Assembly (NCBI GenBank): GCA_963747345.1
Contig: CAVVFA010000030.1
Coordinates: 346,198 to 410,197, forward strand
From: GCA-2746795 sp963747345
GTDB lineage: Bacteria; Chloroflexota; Anaerolineae; Promineifilales; Promineifilaceae
Direction of reading: 5' to 3'
DNA: 64,000 nt
Shown here: positions 1 to 8,530 of the stretch, piece after piece
Layout: every line of letters starts with the position of its first letter
Numbering within the stretch: position 1 is the first letter of the stretch
Notes under the pieces: generated by a model
Database searches by the model: none
What the model was told of the DNA's origin: nothing
Seen by the model: only the letters and a program-made list of their open reading frames with translations
Program-made: the position numbers and the translations under genes

Positions 1-76
1 CCAGGTATCCCGGAATTTCATCCAAATTATTCGGCCCGCCATAGGCCATGATGAGGACGCCGATTGGGTTGTTTAT
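1..76 (-). CDS. hemH: Ferrochelatase, N-terminal fragment cut by window edge
   Basis: Reading from about 76 down to 1 on the minus strand gives a short open frame containing MAYGGPNNLDEIPGYL, which resembles the N-terminal start of ferrochelatases (hydrophobic strand, then MAYG-P). The rest lies outside the window. Ferrochelatase inserts iron into coproporphyrin or protoporphyrin. The position directly after hemE in a heme operon supports the call. The start is unclear: an in-frame stop lies at 77-79 and the first ATG is at 47-49, so there may be a sequence error or a non-ATG start. Confidence 0.55.
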   Translation of the reverse strand, partial: MNNPIGVLIMAYGGPNNLDEIPGYL

Positions 77-83
77 TTAACTC

Positions 84-142
84 ATTGGTCAGTGCAGTTT
101 CAGTACAGTGCTCACGTTTCCACTGTTCACTGACACTGCTTT
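84..142. repeat. Degenerate CAGTGA/CAGTTT inverted repeat
   Basis: The hemE-hemH gap holds repeats of the type CAGTG.. / CAGTTT.. followed by the opposite orientation (CACTGTTCACTGACACTG). It belongs to the same family as the elements at 11996-12032 and 54667-54727. A hairpin can form. Function unknown. Confidence 0.6.
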
Positions 143-1171
143 TCTCTTACATAATCAACCAGCCGTTGTACATTCTCGACTGGTGTTTCTTTGAAAATGC
201 CATGTCCCAGGTTGAAAATATGGCCTGGACGACCCGCTGCCCGATCTAACACATCATCGACACGGGCTTTAAGTTCACGCCAGGGCGCGAGCAAGGCGAT
301 GGGATCCAGATTGCCTTGAATGGGCGTGTCCGTGCCGATGCGCTGCCACACTTCATCTAGCGGCAGATGCCAATCCACGCCGACCACGTCACCGCCGCAT
401 TTTGCCACTTCTTCGATGTAGGGCGTCGTGCCTGTGGAGAAATTGATGACTGGCACGTCAGCCCGTTTCAGCATCTCAAACAGCGTCGTGTTATACGGCT
501 GCACGTAACGGATGTAATCTTGCTTGCCCAGGGCGTGACCTGCCCAGGAATCAAACAGTTGCAACGCCGACGCGCCCGCTTTGGCCTGCTTGATGCAGGT
601 AATCGGCCTGCACGGTGACGAGTTTGTTCATCAGCCGTTTCCAGGCCGCCGGTTCGTTGTACATAAACGTTTTGACGCGCTGGTAGGTCTTGGTGCCGCC
701 GCCTTCGATGGCGTAACTCGCCAATGTGAACGGCGCCCCGGCAAAACCAATCAGCGGGATGCCGCGAGGCTCCAGTTCGGCCGTGACCAGTTCGATGGCT
801 TTGAGCGTGCCTGCCATACTTTCTTCGGCGGGCGGCGTTGCCAGCATGTCAACGGCATAAGCGCTGTCAAGGCGATTGTGCAGGACTGGCCCTTTGTCTT
901 TGACGAATTCCAGGTTGAGACCCATGCCCATCAGCGGCGGCAAGATGTCGGAGAAGATGATGGCGGCATCGAAGCCGAAGGCGTTGATGGGCTGGAGTGT
1001 AATTTCGGCGGCTAATTCCGGGGTGTTGATGCAGTCCAACATGCTGTGTTTGGCGCGTACATTTAGATAGTCAGGCATGTAGCGCCCCGCCTGACGCATC
1101 AGCCAGATGGGTGTCTGGTCTACGGGCAGTCCGTGACAGGCACGGAGGAATCTTGAGGTAGGTTCTGTCAT
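127..1171 (-). CDS. hemE: Uroporphyrinogen decarboxylase (frameshifted)
   Basis: HemE removes the four acetate carboxyls of uroporphyrinogen III to give coproporphyrinogen III in the cytoplasm. The N-terminal part (1171 to about 590) carries the family signature PIWLMRQAGRYMPDY, with the conserved Arg pair, and the GFAGAPFTLASY segment. The C-terminal part (about 600 to 127) carries LQLFDSWAG and the FNLGHGI motif near the end. The two parts are in different frames and join near 585-600, where a one-base change gives the expected IKQAKAGASALQLFDSW. Combined length, about 345 residues, is normal. It follows hemQ and precedes hemH. I judge the shift a sequence error, not a dead gene. Confidence 0.93.
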
Positions 1172-1175
1172 AGTG

Positions 1176-1275
1176 ATTTCCGATTAACGATTGTCGATTT
1201 TTGTATCGCAAGGGGAACAAAGAATGTAGATTTTCAGAGGTTTTCTCTCTGTTCTTTGTTCCTTTGCGTCTTTGC
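1176..1275. repeat. Intergenic hairpin repeats between hemE and hemQ
   Basis: Two repeat types lie side by side. At 1176-1206 there are period-7 CGATT units (GATTAAC GATTGTC GATTTTT). At 1207-1270 a long inverted repeat pairs GCAAGGGGAACAAAGA with TTCTTTGTTCCTTTGC, followed by a period-8 CTTTGCGT repeat. The CAATCG-type complement of the first element is found at 1326-1362, inside the 3' end of hemQ. No gene here. Confidence 0.6.
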
Positions 1276-1285
1276 GTTAAATTTT

Positions 1286-2069
1286 TTATAAAGTTGCTAA
1301 TTTGGGACGAGCTGTCGTTGACGGTTCAATCGAAAATCCCAAATCGTCAATCGACAATTGCCAGGCCACTTTGCCAATAAAGAACGGTCCCAGTTTTTCC
1401 AGGTGAAGCGAGGTCTGTTTGGTTTTGCGCATCCGCTGCACGATCATGGAAAGCGGCGTCAGGTCTGGCCCGATGAGACCGACGACAAAATCGTTGTCGT
1501 TTTTGTCCAGGCCATGACAGGCCAAACGCAGGTCGTGGCCCAGTCCGGCGCGGCCATAGGCCATGCCGATGCCGCCATGTTCCAGCAGAATGGCACGCTG
1601 TTCCTGGGCGGATAACTGCTCAAAGGAACCGGCGCGGCGCAAAGGGATAGTAGACGACCCAGGGCAGTGCCGGGTCGAGCAAACGGCGGATGGGACGGTT
1701 GATGAGGGTGTCTTCCAGGTCGGTTTCGTAGCCGAGAGAGTAGGTGCGCCCCAGCATGGTGTATTCTGGTTTGGGTGTTAGCTGGCTAAACGGCCGTTCC
1801 CTGTAAAAATCCCGCATCGTCGTCAAAAAGTAATCAGGGTTGTCGCTGAAGGTGGCAAGAGCCACACCCTGCGGGTCGTTGATGTCTTCGTATAGAGCGC
1901 CGTGAATGTGGCTGGTCTGGAGCGCGTCAATAAGAACGGCCGTTTCCGGCACCCCGCCGAACGCCATCACCTGCACGAACAAGCGTTTGTTGAGTGAAAT
2001 GACTTCTCCGTCGGGAGAACGGCCGTTTTCACTTATATTTACTTCTTCGACTTCTGGTTTCATAAGCAC
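1286..2069 (-). CDS. hemQ: HemQ/chlorite dismutase-family heme decarboxylase (frameshifted)
   Basis: HemQ (ChdC) oxidatively decarboxylates coproheme to heme b, the last step of the coproporphyrin-dependent route. The protein has the Cld-family ferredoxin-like repeat; recognisable segments are TMLGRTYSLGYETDLED, LLEHGGIGMAYGRAGLGHD, LACHGLDKNDNDFVVGL and KLGPFFIGKVAWQ. It is about 255 residues once two frames are joined near 1635; shortening a T3 run by one T gives YYPLRRAGSFEQLS, as in relatives. The last about 15 residues are encoded by a CAATCG-type repeat and are probably not part of the fold. It lies between hemB and hemE. The exact enzyme type (ChdC rather than another Cld) is inferred from context. 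Confidence 0.88.
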
Positions 2070-2075
2070 CTTTCC

Positions 2076-2131
2076 AAAGAGATTGGAGATTGGAGATTTT
2101 TTGATCTCTAATCTCCAATCTCCAATCTCTA
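2076..2131. repeat. GGAGATT/AATCTCC heptad hairpin
   Basis: Tandem 7-bp units GGAGATT are followed after a short loop (TTTTTTGATC) by the reverse-complement units AATCTCC. This is one member of the heptad hairpin family, in the hemB-hemQ gap. It can fold into a stem of about 20 bp. Confidence 0.85.
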
Positions 2132-2132
2132 T

Positions 2133-3053
2133 TTATTCTTTTAACCACCGCGCCGCATCCAGCGCGTGATAGGTAATAATTAAATCAGCACCGGCGCGTT
2201 TGAAACCCAGCAGTGCTTCTAAAACGGTCTTTCGTTCGTCGAGCCAGCCGTTGGCGGCGGCTGCTTTGATCATGGCATATTCGCCGCTGACGTTGTAGGC
2301 CGCTAAAGGCAGTTCGGGAAACTTTTCCTTGACGGCGCGCACCACGTCCAGGTAGGGCAGACCAGGCTTCACCATGAGAAAATCTGCGCCTTCGGCCACG
2401 TCGATGGCGGCTTCACGCAGGGCTTCGCGCACGTTGGCGGGGTCCATTTGGTGGCTTTTACGGTCGCCGAATTTGGGGGCGCCGTCGGCGGCATCGCGGA
2501 AGGGGCCGTAAAAGCTGGAGGCGTATTTGACGGCGTAGGACATGACCGGAATGTGGCTGAAGCCGCCTGTGTCTAGTCCTGTGCGCAGAGCGGCGACCAT
2601 GCCGTCCATCATGCCGCTTGGTGCCACGATATCGGCCCCGGACTGGGCGTGGGAAACGGCAACTTTCGCCAGCACGTCGAGTGTTTCATCGTTGAGGATG
2701 TCGCCTGCCTCGTTGAGCAGGCCGCAGTGACCGTGATCGGTGTATTCGCACAGGCAGACGTCGGTGATGACGAGCAGGTCGGGCAGGGCGGCTTTGATGG
2801 CGCGGATGGCTTGCTGGACGATGCCGTTGTCGGCAAAGTTTTCCAGGCCGACCGGGTCTTTGGCGGCGGGCAGACCAAAGAGGATAACGGCCGTTATCCC
2901 CAATTCCGCCGCTTTTTCTGCTTCAACAACGGCTTCGGCCACAGACAACTGGCAAATACCGGGCATGGAGGCAATGGGCGTGCGCCCGTCACCGTGCCGC
3001 ACAAACAACGGGTAGATGAAGTCGTCGGCGCTGAGATGATTTTCGCGCACCAT
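2133..3053 (-). CDS. hemB: Delta-aminolevulinic acid dehydratase (porphobilinogen synthase)
   Basis: HemB condenses two 5-aminolevulinate molecules to porphobilinogen. Visible family marks are the metal-site segment CLCEYTDHGHCG (Cys-x-Cys...His-x-Cys, the zinc type), the YASSFYGPFRDAA segment and the active-site lysine region FLMVKPGLPYLD. The ATG at 3053 gives 306 residues, a little short. The typical N-terminus (RPRRLRKTAVLRQ) is encoded just upstream in the same frame. Removing one C from the run near 3093-3096 would link it to an ATG at 3120, so the true start is probably 3120. The gene lies between hemD and hemQ in the heme operon. Confidence 0.96.
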   Translation of the reverse strand: MVRENHLSADDFIYPLFVRHGDGRTPIASMPGICQLSVAEAVVEAEKAAELGITAVILFGLPAAKDPVGLENFADNGIVQQAIRAIKAALPDLLVITDVCLCEYTDHGHCGLLNEAGDILNDETLDVLAKVAVSHAQSGADIVAPSGMMDGMVAALRTGLDTGGFSHIPVMSYAVKYASSFYGPFRDAADGAPKFGDRKSHQMDPANVREALREAAIDVAEGADFLMVKPGLPYLDVVRAVKEKFPELPLAAYNVSGEYAMIKAAAANGWLDERKTVLEALLGFKRAGADLIITYHALDAARWLKE

Positions 3054-3129
3054 TTGGCGCAGAACGGCCGTTTTCCGTAATCGTCTTGGTCTAATGGGAG
3101 GAGGTGAAATTTGTAGTCATGAGTAAAAA

Positions 3130-3193
3130 GGAGATTGGAGATTGAAGATTAAAGAGGCGTCGCTAGTCTCCAATCTCCAATCTCTAATCTCTA
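3130..3193. repeat. GGAGATT/AATCTCC heptad hairpin
   Basis: The left arm has GAGATTGGAGATTGAAGATT and the right arm has CTCCAATCTCCAATCTC, with a loop of about 15 bases. It lies between hemD and hemB and overlaps the hemD stop region. Same family as the element at 2076-2131. Confidence 0.8.
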
Positions 3194-4128
3194 AAGGGTT
3201 GTCTCTTGAAATAGTCAACAATCGCATCTATCATGCCATCAATCGTGTACTCATGCGGCATGATGTGGACGGTGAGACCGAATTTTTGGGCCTCGTCGCG
3301 GGTGATGGGGCCGAGGCAGGCGACGGTCGTTTTTAGACCTCCGAGGTTTTGTCCGACGCGCAGTCGGCAACCTCGGAGGTCTGTGGTCTCGACAATCTTT
3401 AGAAAGTTGCGCACGCTGGAGGGGCTGGTGAAGGTGAGCATATCAAAACCTTGTGCCAATTGCGCCAGGGCTTCCGGGGTGGGAACGGCCGTTATCGTAT
3501 CATACAGCGCAATATCATCCACTTCTGCACCCTGTTCGCGCAACAGTTCAGCAATCTTGGGGCGGCCAATGCGGGCGCGAGGCAGTAAAACCCGTTTACC
3601 CGTTAAATCACCCAATCCCTCAACCAGCTTTTCCCCGACAAATTCGCCCGGAATGAAATCGGCTTCAAGGCCAAGCTCCGCGAGTTTTTGGGCGGTGGCG
3701 GAGCCGGAGGCGGCAACTTTTGGGAGATTAGAGATTGGAGATTGAAGATTGGGTACGAGCAATCTCCAATCTCCAATCTCCAATCTCTGGAAAAAGAAAT
3801 CAACCGCATTACCGCTGGTGAAAAGAATCCAGTCGTAGGTTTCGATTTTTGCCAGAGCGGCGTCTAGTTCGTCGGCGGGCAGCGGCTCAAATTGGATGAC
3901 GGGAAAGACGATGGGTTCTGCGCCTAGGGCCGCCAGTTTGTCAGCAAATTCTTGGGATTGTTCTTGAGAACGGGTGACGACGATGCGCTTGCCGGACAAG
4001 GGGAGATTGGAGATTGTTGACTGTAAGGATTGGAGATTGAAGCTCGGCGAGGATTTGGTCTGCGCCTTGGGCAATGGCTTGGGCGGCAAGCTGCTGTCCG
4101 AGGGCGACAGGATCATTTCCTTTGCCAA
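3184..4128 (-). CDS. hemD: Uroporphyrinogen-III synthase, possibly fused to HemC
   Basis: HemD closes and inverts ring D of hydroxymethylbilane to form uroporphyrinogen III. The true domain begins near GKRIVVTRSQEQSQEF (about 3990) and shows the usual two lobes, with ILFTSGNAVDFFF and MLTFTSPSSVRNF. Codons upstream of that, back to the ATG at 4128, are out-of-frame hemC sequence plus repeat. Removing one C from the CCCC run near 4000 would place hemC and hemD in one frame, giving a HemC-HemD fusion with a linker made of repeat-encoded NLQSP. Inside the domain (3720-3786) a heptad hairpin element adds about 24 residues (RLEIGDWRLLVPNLQSPISN), in frame, between FFFQ and KVAASGSATAQK. Confidence 0.9.
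   Translation of the reverse strand: MAKEMILSPSDSSLPPKPLPKAQTKSSPSFNLQSLQSTISNLPLSGKRIVVTRSQEQSQEFADKLAALGAEPIVFPVIQFEPLPADELDAALAKIETYDWILFTSGNAVDFFFQRLEIGDWRLLVPNLQSPISNLPKVAASGSATAQKLAELGLEADFIPGEFVGEKLVEGLGDLTGKRVLLPRARIGRPKIAELLREQGAEVDDIALYDTITAVPTPEALAQLAQGFDMLTFTSPSSVRNFLKIVETTDLRGCRLRVGQNLGGLKTTVACLGPITRDEAQKFGLTVHIMPHEYTIDGMIDAIVDYFKRQPFRD
3720..3786. repeat. Heptad hairpin inserted in frame in hemD
   Basis: GAGATTAGAGATTGGAGATT is followed after about 18 bases by CAATCTCCAATCTCCAATCT. The element adds about 22-24 codons between the first lobe and the linker of HemD without breaking the frame. The hemD sequence on each side reads as normal family sequence. Confidence 0.8.
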
Positions 4129-4982
4129 CCACTTTTACAATTTGCTTCCCGTCTGTTGAAGCGACCAACGCCTCTAAATGGATACTTCCCTCTGCGTCCT
4201 TTGCGCCTTTGCGTTGAAAAACTTGTCCATAAGCAGCGATGGGGGCAGAGCAGCCTCCGCCCAGGGCTTTGAGGAAGGTGCGTTCGGCGGTAACGGCCGT
4301 TCTCACTCCCTCATCCTCAATGGCCGCCAGCAAAGCCAGGGTGTGCGTGTCGTCGGCGCGGCACTGCACAGCCAGCGCCCCTTGTCCCGGCGCAGGCAGC
4401 ATCACAGTCAGAGCGGCAGCCATTGCGTGACGAGATGTGCCATTTCCATGCGGCGCAGTCCGGCTTCGGCCAGAACGGTGGCGTGGTAGTGGCCTGCGGC
4501 TACCTTGCTGGCGCGGGTTTGCACGTTGCCGCGAATCGAGCGAATTTCCAGGTCTGGGCGGGCGGCTAACAGTTGGGCGCGGCGGCGGTTACTGCTCGTG
4601 CCCACGATGGCTCCCGGCGGCAGAGTTGCCAGCGTCCAGCCTTCGCGGGCGACCAGACCATCGCCCACCGCCTCGCGGCTGGTAATCGCGCCCAGGGTCA
4701 GGCCAGGTTCGTTGTCAACTGGTAAATCTTTGAGCGAATGCACGGCGATGTCGATGAGACCTTCACGCAGGGCGGTTTCCAGTTCGGCCGTAAACAGCCC
4801 TTTGCCGCCGATTTGGGGCAGTGGCTGGTCGAGTGTTTTGTCGCCCTGGGTTACAAATGGCTCGATGCGGCATTCCAGCCCAGGCCAGGCCGCTTGCAGT
4901 CGTTCAATAATGTGGTTGCTTTGCCACAGCGCCAGTTTGGAGGTGCGGCTGCCGATTTTGAGGAGTGAGTGGTTGTTGTCAT
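3941..4982 (-). CDS. hemC: Hydroxymethylbilane synthase (porphobilinogen deaminase), frameshifted
   Basis: HemC polymerises four porphobilinogens into hydroxymethylbilane on a dipyrromethane cofactor. Family segments in order are GSRTSKLALWQ, VHSLKDLPV, GTSSNRRRAQLL, RGNVQTRASK, MLPAPGQGALAVQCR and LGGGCSAPI, the last with the cofactor cysteine. They fall in three frames. Adding one A to the AAAA run near 4957 joins MTTTTHSSK to IGSRTSKLALWQ, and a second shift lies near 4410-4420. The C-terminal lobe contains QRKGAKDAEGS, encoded by a GCGCAAAGGACGC-type repeat (4186-4215). The last residues before the stop at 3941 read hemD DNA out of frame. Confidence 0.92.
4003..4050. repeat. Half-element of GGAGATT repeats at the hemC/hemD junction
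   Basis: GAGATTGGAGATTGTTGACT and GGATTGGAGATTGAAG units in one orientation encode the NLQSP-rich stretch linking the HemC and HemD domains. There is no clear opposite arm, so this is a partial or decayed member of the heptad family. Confidence 0.6.
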
Positions 4983-4989
4983 GAAATAT

Positions 4990-5068
4990 TTTGGGAGATT
5001 GGAGATTAGAGATTGAGGCGTGCCAATCTCCAATCTCTAATCTCTAATCTTCTAATCTCTAATCTCCA
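4990..5068. repeat. GGAGATT/AATCTCC heptad hairpin
   Basis: The left arm carries about three heptads (GAGATTGGAGATTAGAGATT). The right arm is long, with about six AATCTCC/AATCTCT units. It fills the gap between hemA and hemC and encodes the last few codons of hemA. Confidence 0.85.
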
Positions 5069-6369
5069 TTCGCCGTCAGACCAAACAACTCGCGCACGGT
5101 GCTGGCATAGTCAACGGCCGTTCCGTTACCAGCCTGGGTGCGTAATTGTTTGGTCGGTTCGTGAAGTAGTTTTGTTACCAGCGAACGGGTCAGGTGCTGG
5201 AGTTGGTCTAAGGTTTGGGCGTCAACATCGCCGAGCTGGCGCAGGGTGCGCTCCAGTTCGTGCTGGCGGATGGCTTCTGCTTTTTGGTGCAGGTCGGCGA
5301 TGAGAGGCTGGACGGTCAGGGCACGCAGTTCTAGTTTGAGGCAGGACATTTCTTGCGCCAAAATCGCTTCTGCCTGGGGCACTTCTGCCTGGCGAGCCTG
5401 CAAGGATTCGTCGAGTGTGTCTTGTAAATCGTCAACATCAAAGAGGTATACACCAGCGATTTCGCGTGCAGACGGGTCAATATCACGGGGAACGGCGATG
5501 TCGATGAGGACTAACGGCCGTTCCGGGCGCAGGTTCATGATGTGGGCCAACGTTTCATAAGTCACCACGGGTTTGGGCGCACTGGTGGCGCTGATGACGA
5601 CATCGGCGGCGGCCAGGGCTTGAGGCAATTCTGCCAGGCTGTAGGCTTGACCACTGCCCTGGCTGGCGAGCGTTTCGGCGCGGGTTTTGCTGCGATTGGC
5701 GACGCTGATTTGGGTCAGGCCGCGTGCCTGTAACGCTTTCACTGCCAGCCGTGCCATTTCGCCGGAACCGATAATGAGAAGCTGTTTGTCGCTCAAGTCG
5801 CCCACGATTTGTTTTGCCAGGGCGATGGAAACGGAGCTGATGCTGGCCGGATTACTGCCGATGGCGGTTTCGGTGCGCACCCGTTTGCCGCTGCGAATGG
5901 CGGTTTGGAACAAGGTGTCGAGCAGAGGGCCGATGGTGCGGGCTTTGACAGCCGCCATGTAGGCGTCTGTGACCTGCCCCAAAATTTGCGGCTCACCCAG
6001 CACCAGAGAATCCAGCCCGGCCGCCACGTTTAGCAGATGAGTAACGGCCGTTTCCCCTTCAAAAAAGTAAACCTGATCGCCCATCGCATTTAAATCGGCG
6101 GGATGGATGGTGGCGAGACAATCGACCAGCAGTTGGCGTGGTTCAGGCACAGAGACATCGACAACGGTGTAGAGTTCCATCCGGTTACAGGTAGCCAGGA
6201 TAACGGCTTCACGAATGGTTGAAAAACGGCCGTAGTCGCTGGCAATGCCATCATCCAGCATGGGCAATAACTGGCTCACCGCCATGAACGAGCAGCGTAA
6301 ACGCTCGCGCACCTCAACCGGTGCTGTGCGGTGACTAAGTCCCAGGCAAACTATCTGAAAAACTGACAT
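5059..6369 (-). CDS. hemA: Glutamyl-tRNA reductase
   Basis: HemA reduces Glu-tRNA(Glu) to glutamate-1-semialdehyde, the first committed step of C5 tetrapyrrole synthesis, and is the usual control point. The start at MSVFQIVCLGLSHRTAPVEVRER fits the family better than upstream codons. The nucleophilic cysteine is in ATCNRMELY, the tRNA-binding SLVLGEPQILGQV segment follows, the NADPH-binding fold is at IIGSGEMARLAVKAL, and the dimerisation helices form the C-terminal third. Length, about 436 residues, is normal. The start lies inside the upstream HTH gene (overlap about 35 bp), so the two are probably translationally coupled. The palindrome AACGGCCGTT occurs three times in the gene. Confidence 0.97.
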   Translation of the reverse strand: MSVFQIVCLGLSHRTAPVEVRERLRCSFMAVSQLLPMLDDGIASDYGRFSTIREAVILATCNRMELYTVVDVSVPEPRQLLVDCLATIHPADLNAMGDQVYFFEGETAVTHLLNVAAGLDSLVLGEPQILGQVTDAYMAAVKARTIGPLLDTLFQTAIRSGKRVRTETAIGSNPASISSVSIALAKQIVGDLSDKQLLIIGSGEMARLAVKALQARGLTQISVANRSKTRAETLASQGSGQAYSLAELPQALAAADVVISATSAPKPVVTYETLAHIMNLRPERPLVLIDIAVPRDIDPSAREIAGVYLFDVDDLQDTLDESLQARQAEVPQAEAILAQEMSCLKLELRALTVQPLIADLHQKAEAIRQHELERTLRQLGDVDAQTLDQLQHLTRSLVTKLLHEPTKQLRTQAGNGTAVDYASTVRELFGLTANGD

Positions 6370-6985
6370 CATAAACCTCGGCAATACCAAGCTGCACGGT
6401 ATTTAACAATGTGTTGATCCGGCGTAACAGACGCATGTTGGCGTCTGGTTTAATGCGGGTGTTTTCGGGCAGTTGCAGGGCGGTTTCCATGAGCATATCG
6501 CGGAAAAACATGGAGGCTTCCAGGGCTTCTGTTAACGGTAATCTGGCGTGCAGGCCAATCTCCCCGTATTGATGACCAATGTTGGCGGCTTCTACCAGGA
6601 TTTCGCCTCCATTTTCATCGGAAAGATACTGCATGGTTAGCCCTAACAACTGCTTCCCTAAAATGCGATATTGAAGGCGGGCGGCATCATTGAGCGTGGT
6701 GATCCAGGTTTGCTGATTGCCGCGCACCACAATTTCCTGCCGCGTTTGCGTGAGTGCCTGATCTGCCCAGGTTGTTTCGATGCTGCCCGCACTCAGTGTG
6801 CGCCGCTGTTGGGAAAATTGAGCGATAACGGCCGTTGAAAAGCGACGATGTCCACCAGGAGTGAGCATCACCGGAATTTCGCCATTATCAGCCCAACGGC
6901 GCAGGGTGGTGAGATGCACCCCTAATTCTTTGGCGGCTGCACTTAAAGACAGCCATTTATCGGTCTCGGAAAGTTGAGTCATCAT
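6335..6985 (-). CDS. MerR/BldC-type HTH regulator inside the heme operon
   Basis: A 216-residue protein whose first about 60 residues form an excisionase/MerR-like winged helix (LSLSAAAKELGVHLTTLRRWADNGEIP, then TPGGHRRF, the wing motif of this class). The remaining 150 residues form an all-helical domain with no identified ligand, suggestive of sensor domains related to RsbR-type regulators, but this is inference. It overlaps the start of hemA and follows hemY, so it likely controls heme synthesis or responds to a tetrapyrrole or redox signal. A MerR-type repressor or activator of its own operon is the simplest model. The start may be the second Met (6982). Confidence 0.8.
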   Translation of the reverse strand: MMTQLSETDKWLSLSAAAKELGVHLTTLRRWADNGEIPVMLTPGGHRRFSTAVIAQFSQQRRTLSAGSIETTWADQALTQTRQEIVVRGNQQTWITTLNDAARLQYRILGKQLLGLTMQYLSDENGGEILVEAANIGHQYGEIGLHARLPLTEALEASMFFRDMLMETALQLPENTRIKPDANMRLLRRINTLLNTVQLGIAEVYDVSFSDSLPGT

Positions 6986-6987
6986 GT

Positions 6988-7076
6988 TTTTATTTACGAT
7001 TTACGATTTTTGATTGACGATTGGTAGAGGGATTACGAGCGAATCGTCAATCAAAAATCCACAATCGTTAATTACT
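6988..7076. repeat. Period-7 ACGATTT/AATCGTC hairpin
   Basis: Between the HTH gene and hemY, tandem heptads TTTACGATTTACGATTTTTGATTGACGATTG face AATCGTCAATCAAAAATCCACAATCG. The build is the same as the GGAGATT elements (heptads then reverse complement) with a different heptad sequence. The element includes the 3' codons of hemY. Confidence 0.75.
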
Positions 7077-8524
7077 TTTTGAGCCGTTTCCTGGCCCTGA
7101 TGTACACAGTCAGGAATGCCGATGCCGCGATAGGGACTGCCGCTGACGAAGATATTGGCGGGCAGGGCGGCTTCGATGGCGTCCACCCGATCCAAATGCC
7201 CCACGTCGTATTGGGGATTGCTGTGGTGCCAGCGGTAGATGCGGTGAAACAGCGGCTCTGCGTTCACGCTCATGATTTCGCGCAGTTCGCGGCGCACCGT
7301 GCTGAGCAGGCTGGTGTCGTCTACGTCCATCATCTCTGGAGTGCGCGAACCGCCAAAGAAGACACGCAGGAGGGCGTAGCCGTGGGGGGCGCGTTGGTTG
7401 AACTTGGTGGAGGTCCAGGTGATGGCGTTGATTTTGCGCTTTTCACTGCGCGGGATGACGATGCCGAAGCCGTCGAGCGGGTGGTTGAGTTCTTCGCGGC
7501 GGTAGCCCAGTGAAATGGTGCCGGTGCTGACGTAACGAATGGCCGCCAGGTTTTCAGCGGCGGCGGGAGCCAGTTCTTGTAATAAGCTGGCGGCAACGAA
7601 GGCTGGCACGGCCAGGATTATTTTGTCGGCGGTGAGGGTGGAGCCGTCGTTTAGTGTTAGTTCGTAGGAGGTGGGAGATTGGAGATTGGAGATTGGAGAT
7701 TCTGTCTCTAATCTCCGATCTCCAATCTCTATTTTGGTAACGGCCGTTTCCAACCGCAAATCTCCCGTCAACTGAGCCTGAATCTCAGATACAAACGTCT
7801 CCATGCCGCCCTGCATCGACATGAACATGGCTAGTTTGGCGGCGGGTGGTTGGGAGCCGTTGGCGGCGTGGCCGTTGGCTTTTTGCCCTGCCAGCATTCC
7901 TTTTGTCAGACTGCCATACTGTTTCTCAAGAGCGCGGAAGCGGGGAAAGGTTGCCATGAGGCTTTGCACTTCTGCGTCGGCATTGTAGATGCCCGACATC
8001 AGCGGTTCTGCGATTTTATCCAGCGCTTCAGAGCCGAGGCGGCGTGCGATGAACTGCGCCAGGGTCTCATCGTTGTCGTCGGTTTTGGGCGGGATGAAGA
8101 GGTCCAGGCCCATACGCAGTTTGCCCAGCGGCGAAATCAGCGGCGACAGGGCGAACGGTTTGATTTTGGTGGGCACGATGAGCATGACGCCATCGGGCAG
8201 GGGCGTGGGTTTGCCCTTGTTGAGTACATAGGTTTTGCGCAGGTGGTCGTTGGTGGGCAGCAGTTCAGCGCCCATGCCGAGTTCCCGCGCCAACTGCAAG
8301 GCCCACGGTTTTTGGGTGATGAAGGAATCTGGCCCGCTTTCGACCACGAACGGCTCGGCGCTGTATTCGCTGACGGTTTCGGTGGCGATTTTGCCGCCCC
8401 AGCGGTCGGACTGTTCCAGCAGACTGTAGCTAAGGGGCAGTCCACTTTCTTGCGCGGCTTTTTGTAGGTAGTAGGCGGCGGCTAGTCCGGTAATGCCGCC
8501 GCCGATGATGGCGATGTGGGTCAT
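7001..8524 (-). CDS. hemY: FAD-dependent coproporphyrinogen/protoporphyrinogen oxidase
   Basis: An oxygen-dependent HemY/CgoX-type flavoprotein that removes six electrons from coproporphyrinogen III (or protoporphyrinogen IX). The N-terminus has the dinucleotide-binding motif HIAIIGGGITGLAAAYYL. ESGPDSFITQKPWAL, PLMSGIYNADAEVQSLMATFPRF and the C-terminal FVSGSPYRGIGIPDCVHQG (FAD-binding) are typical. HemQ in the same operon suggests coproporphyrinogen is the substrate. The protein is 507 residues, longer than usual. Part of the excess is a heptad hairpin (7675-7732) that inserts about 20 residues (KIEIGDRRLETESPISNLQS) in frame before SYELTLNDGS. Confidence 0.95.
   Translation of the reverse strand: MTHIAIIGGGITGLAAAYYLQKAAQESGLPLSYSLLEQSDRWGGKIATETVSEYSAEPFVVESGPDSFITQKPWALQLARELGMGAELLPTNDHLRKTYVLNKGKPTPLPDGVMLIVPTKIKPFALSPLISPLGKLRMGLDLFIPPKTDDNDETLAQFIARRLGSEALDKIAEPLMSGIYNADAEVQSLMATFPRFRALEKQYGSLTKGMLAGQKANGHAANGSQPPAAKLAMFMSMQGGMETFVSEIQAQLTGDLRLETAVTKIEIGDRRLETESPISNLQSPTSYELTLNDGSTLTADKIILAVPAFVAASLLQELAPAAAENLAAIRYVSTGTISLGYRREELNHPLDGFGIVIPRSEKRKINAITWTSTKFNQRAPHGYALLRVFFGGSRTPEMMDVDDTSLLSTVRRELREIMSVNAEPLFHRIYRWHHSNPQYDVGHLDRVDAIEAALPANIFVSGSPYRGIGIPDCVHQGQETAQKVINDCGFLIDDSLVIPLPIVNQKS
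7675..7732. repeat. Heptad hairpin inserted in frame in hemY
   Basis: Four GGAGATT units are followed after a short loop (CTGTCTC) by AATCTCC/GATCTCC units. The element lies in the substrate-binding region of the oxidase and keeps the frame. Its translation (IEIGDRRL...SPISNLQS) closely matches the peptide inserted in hemD. Confidence 0.85.
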
Positions 8525-8530
8525 AGAAAA

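Noticed and set aside
2076..2131. Period-7 repeats taken as a CRISPR array
   Set aside because: Units are 7 bp without spacers, are followed by their own reverse complement, and no cas gene is present.
3053..3120. Non-ATG (ATT) start for hemB
   Set aside because: A one-base correction in a C run gives an ATG start at 3120 with the usual N-terminus, and similar errors are common in this window.
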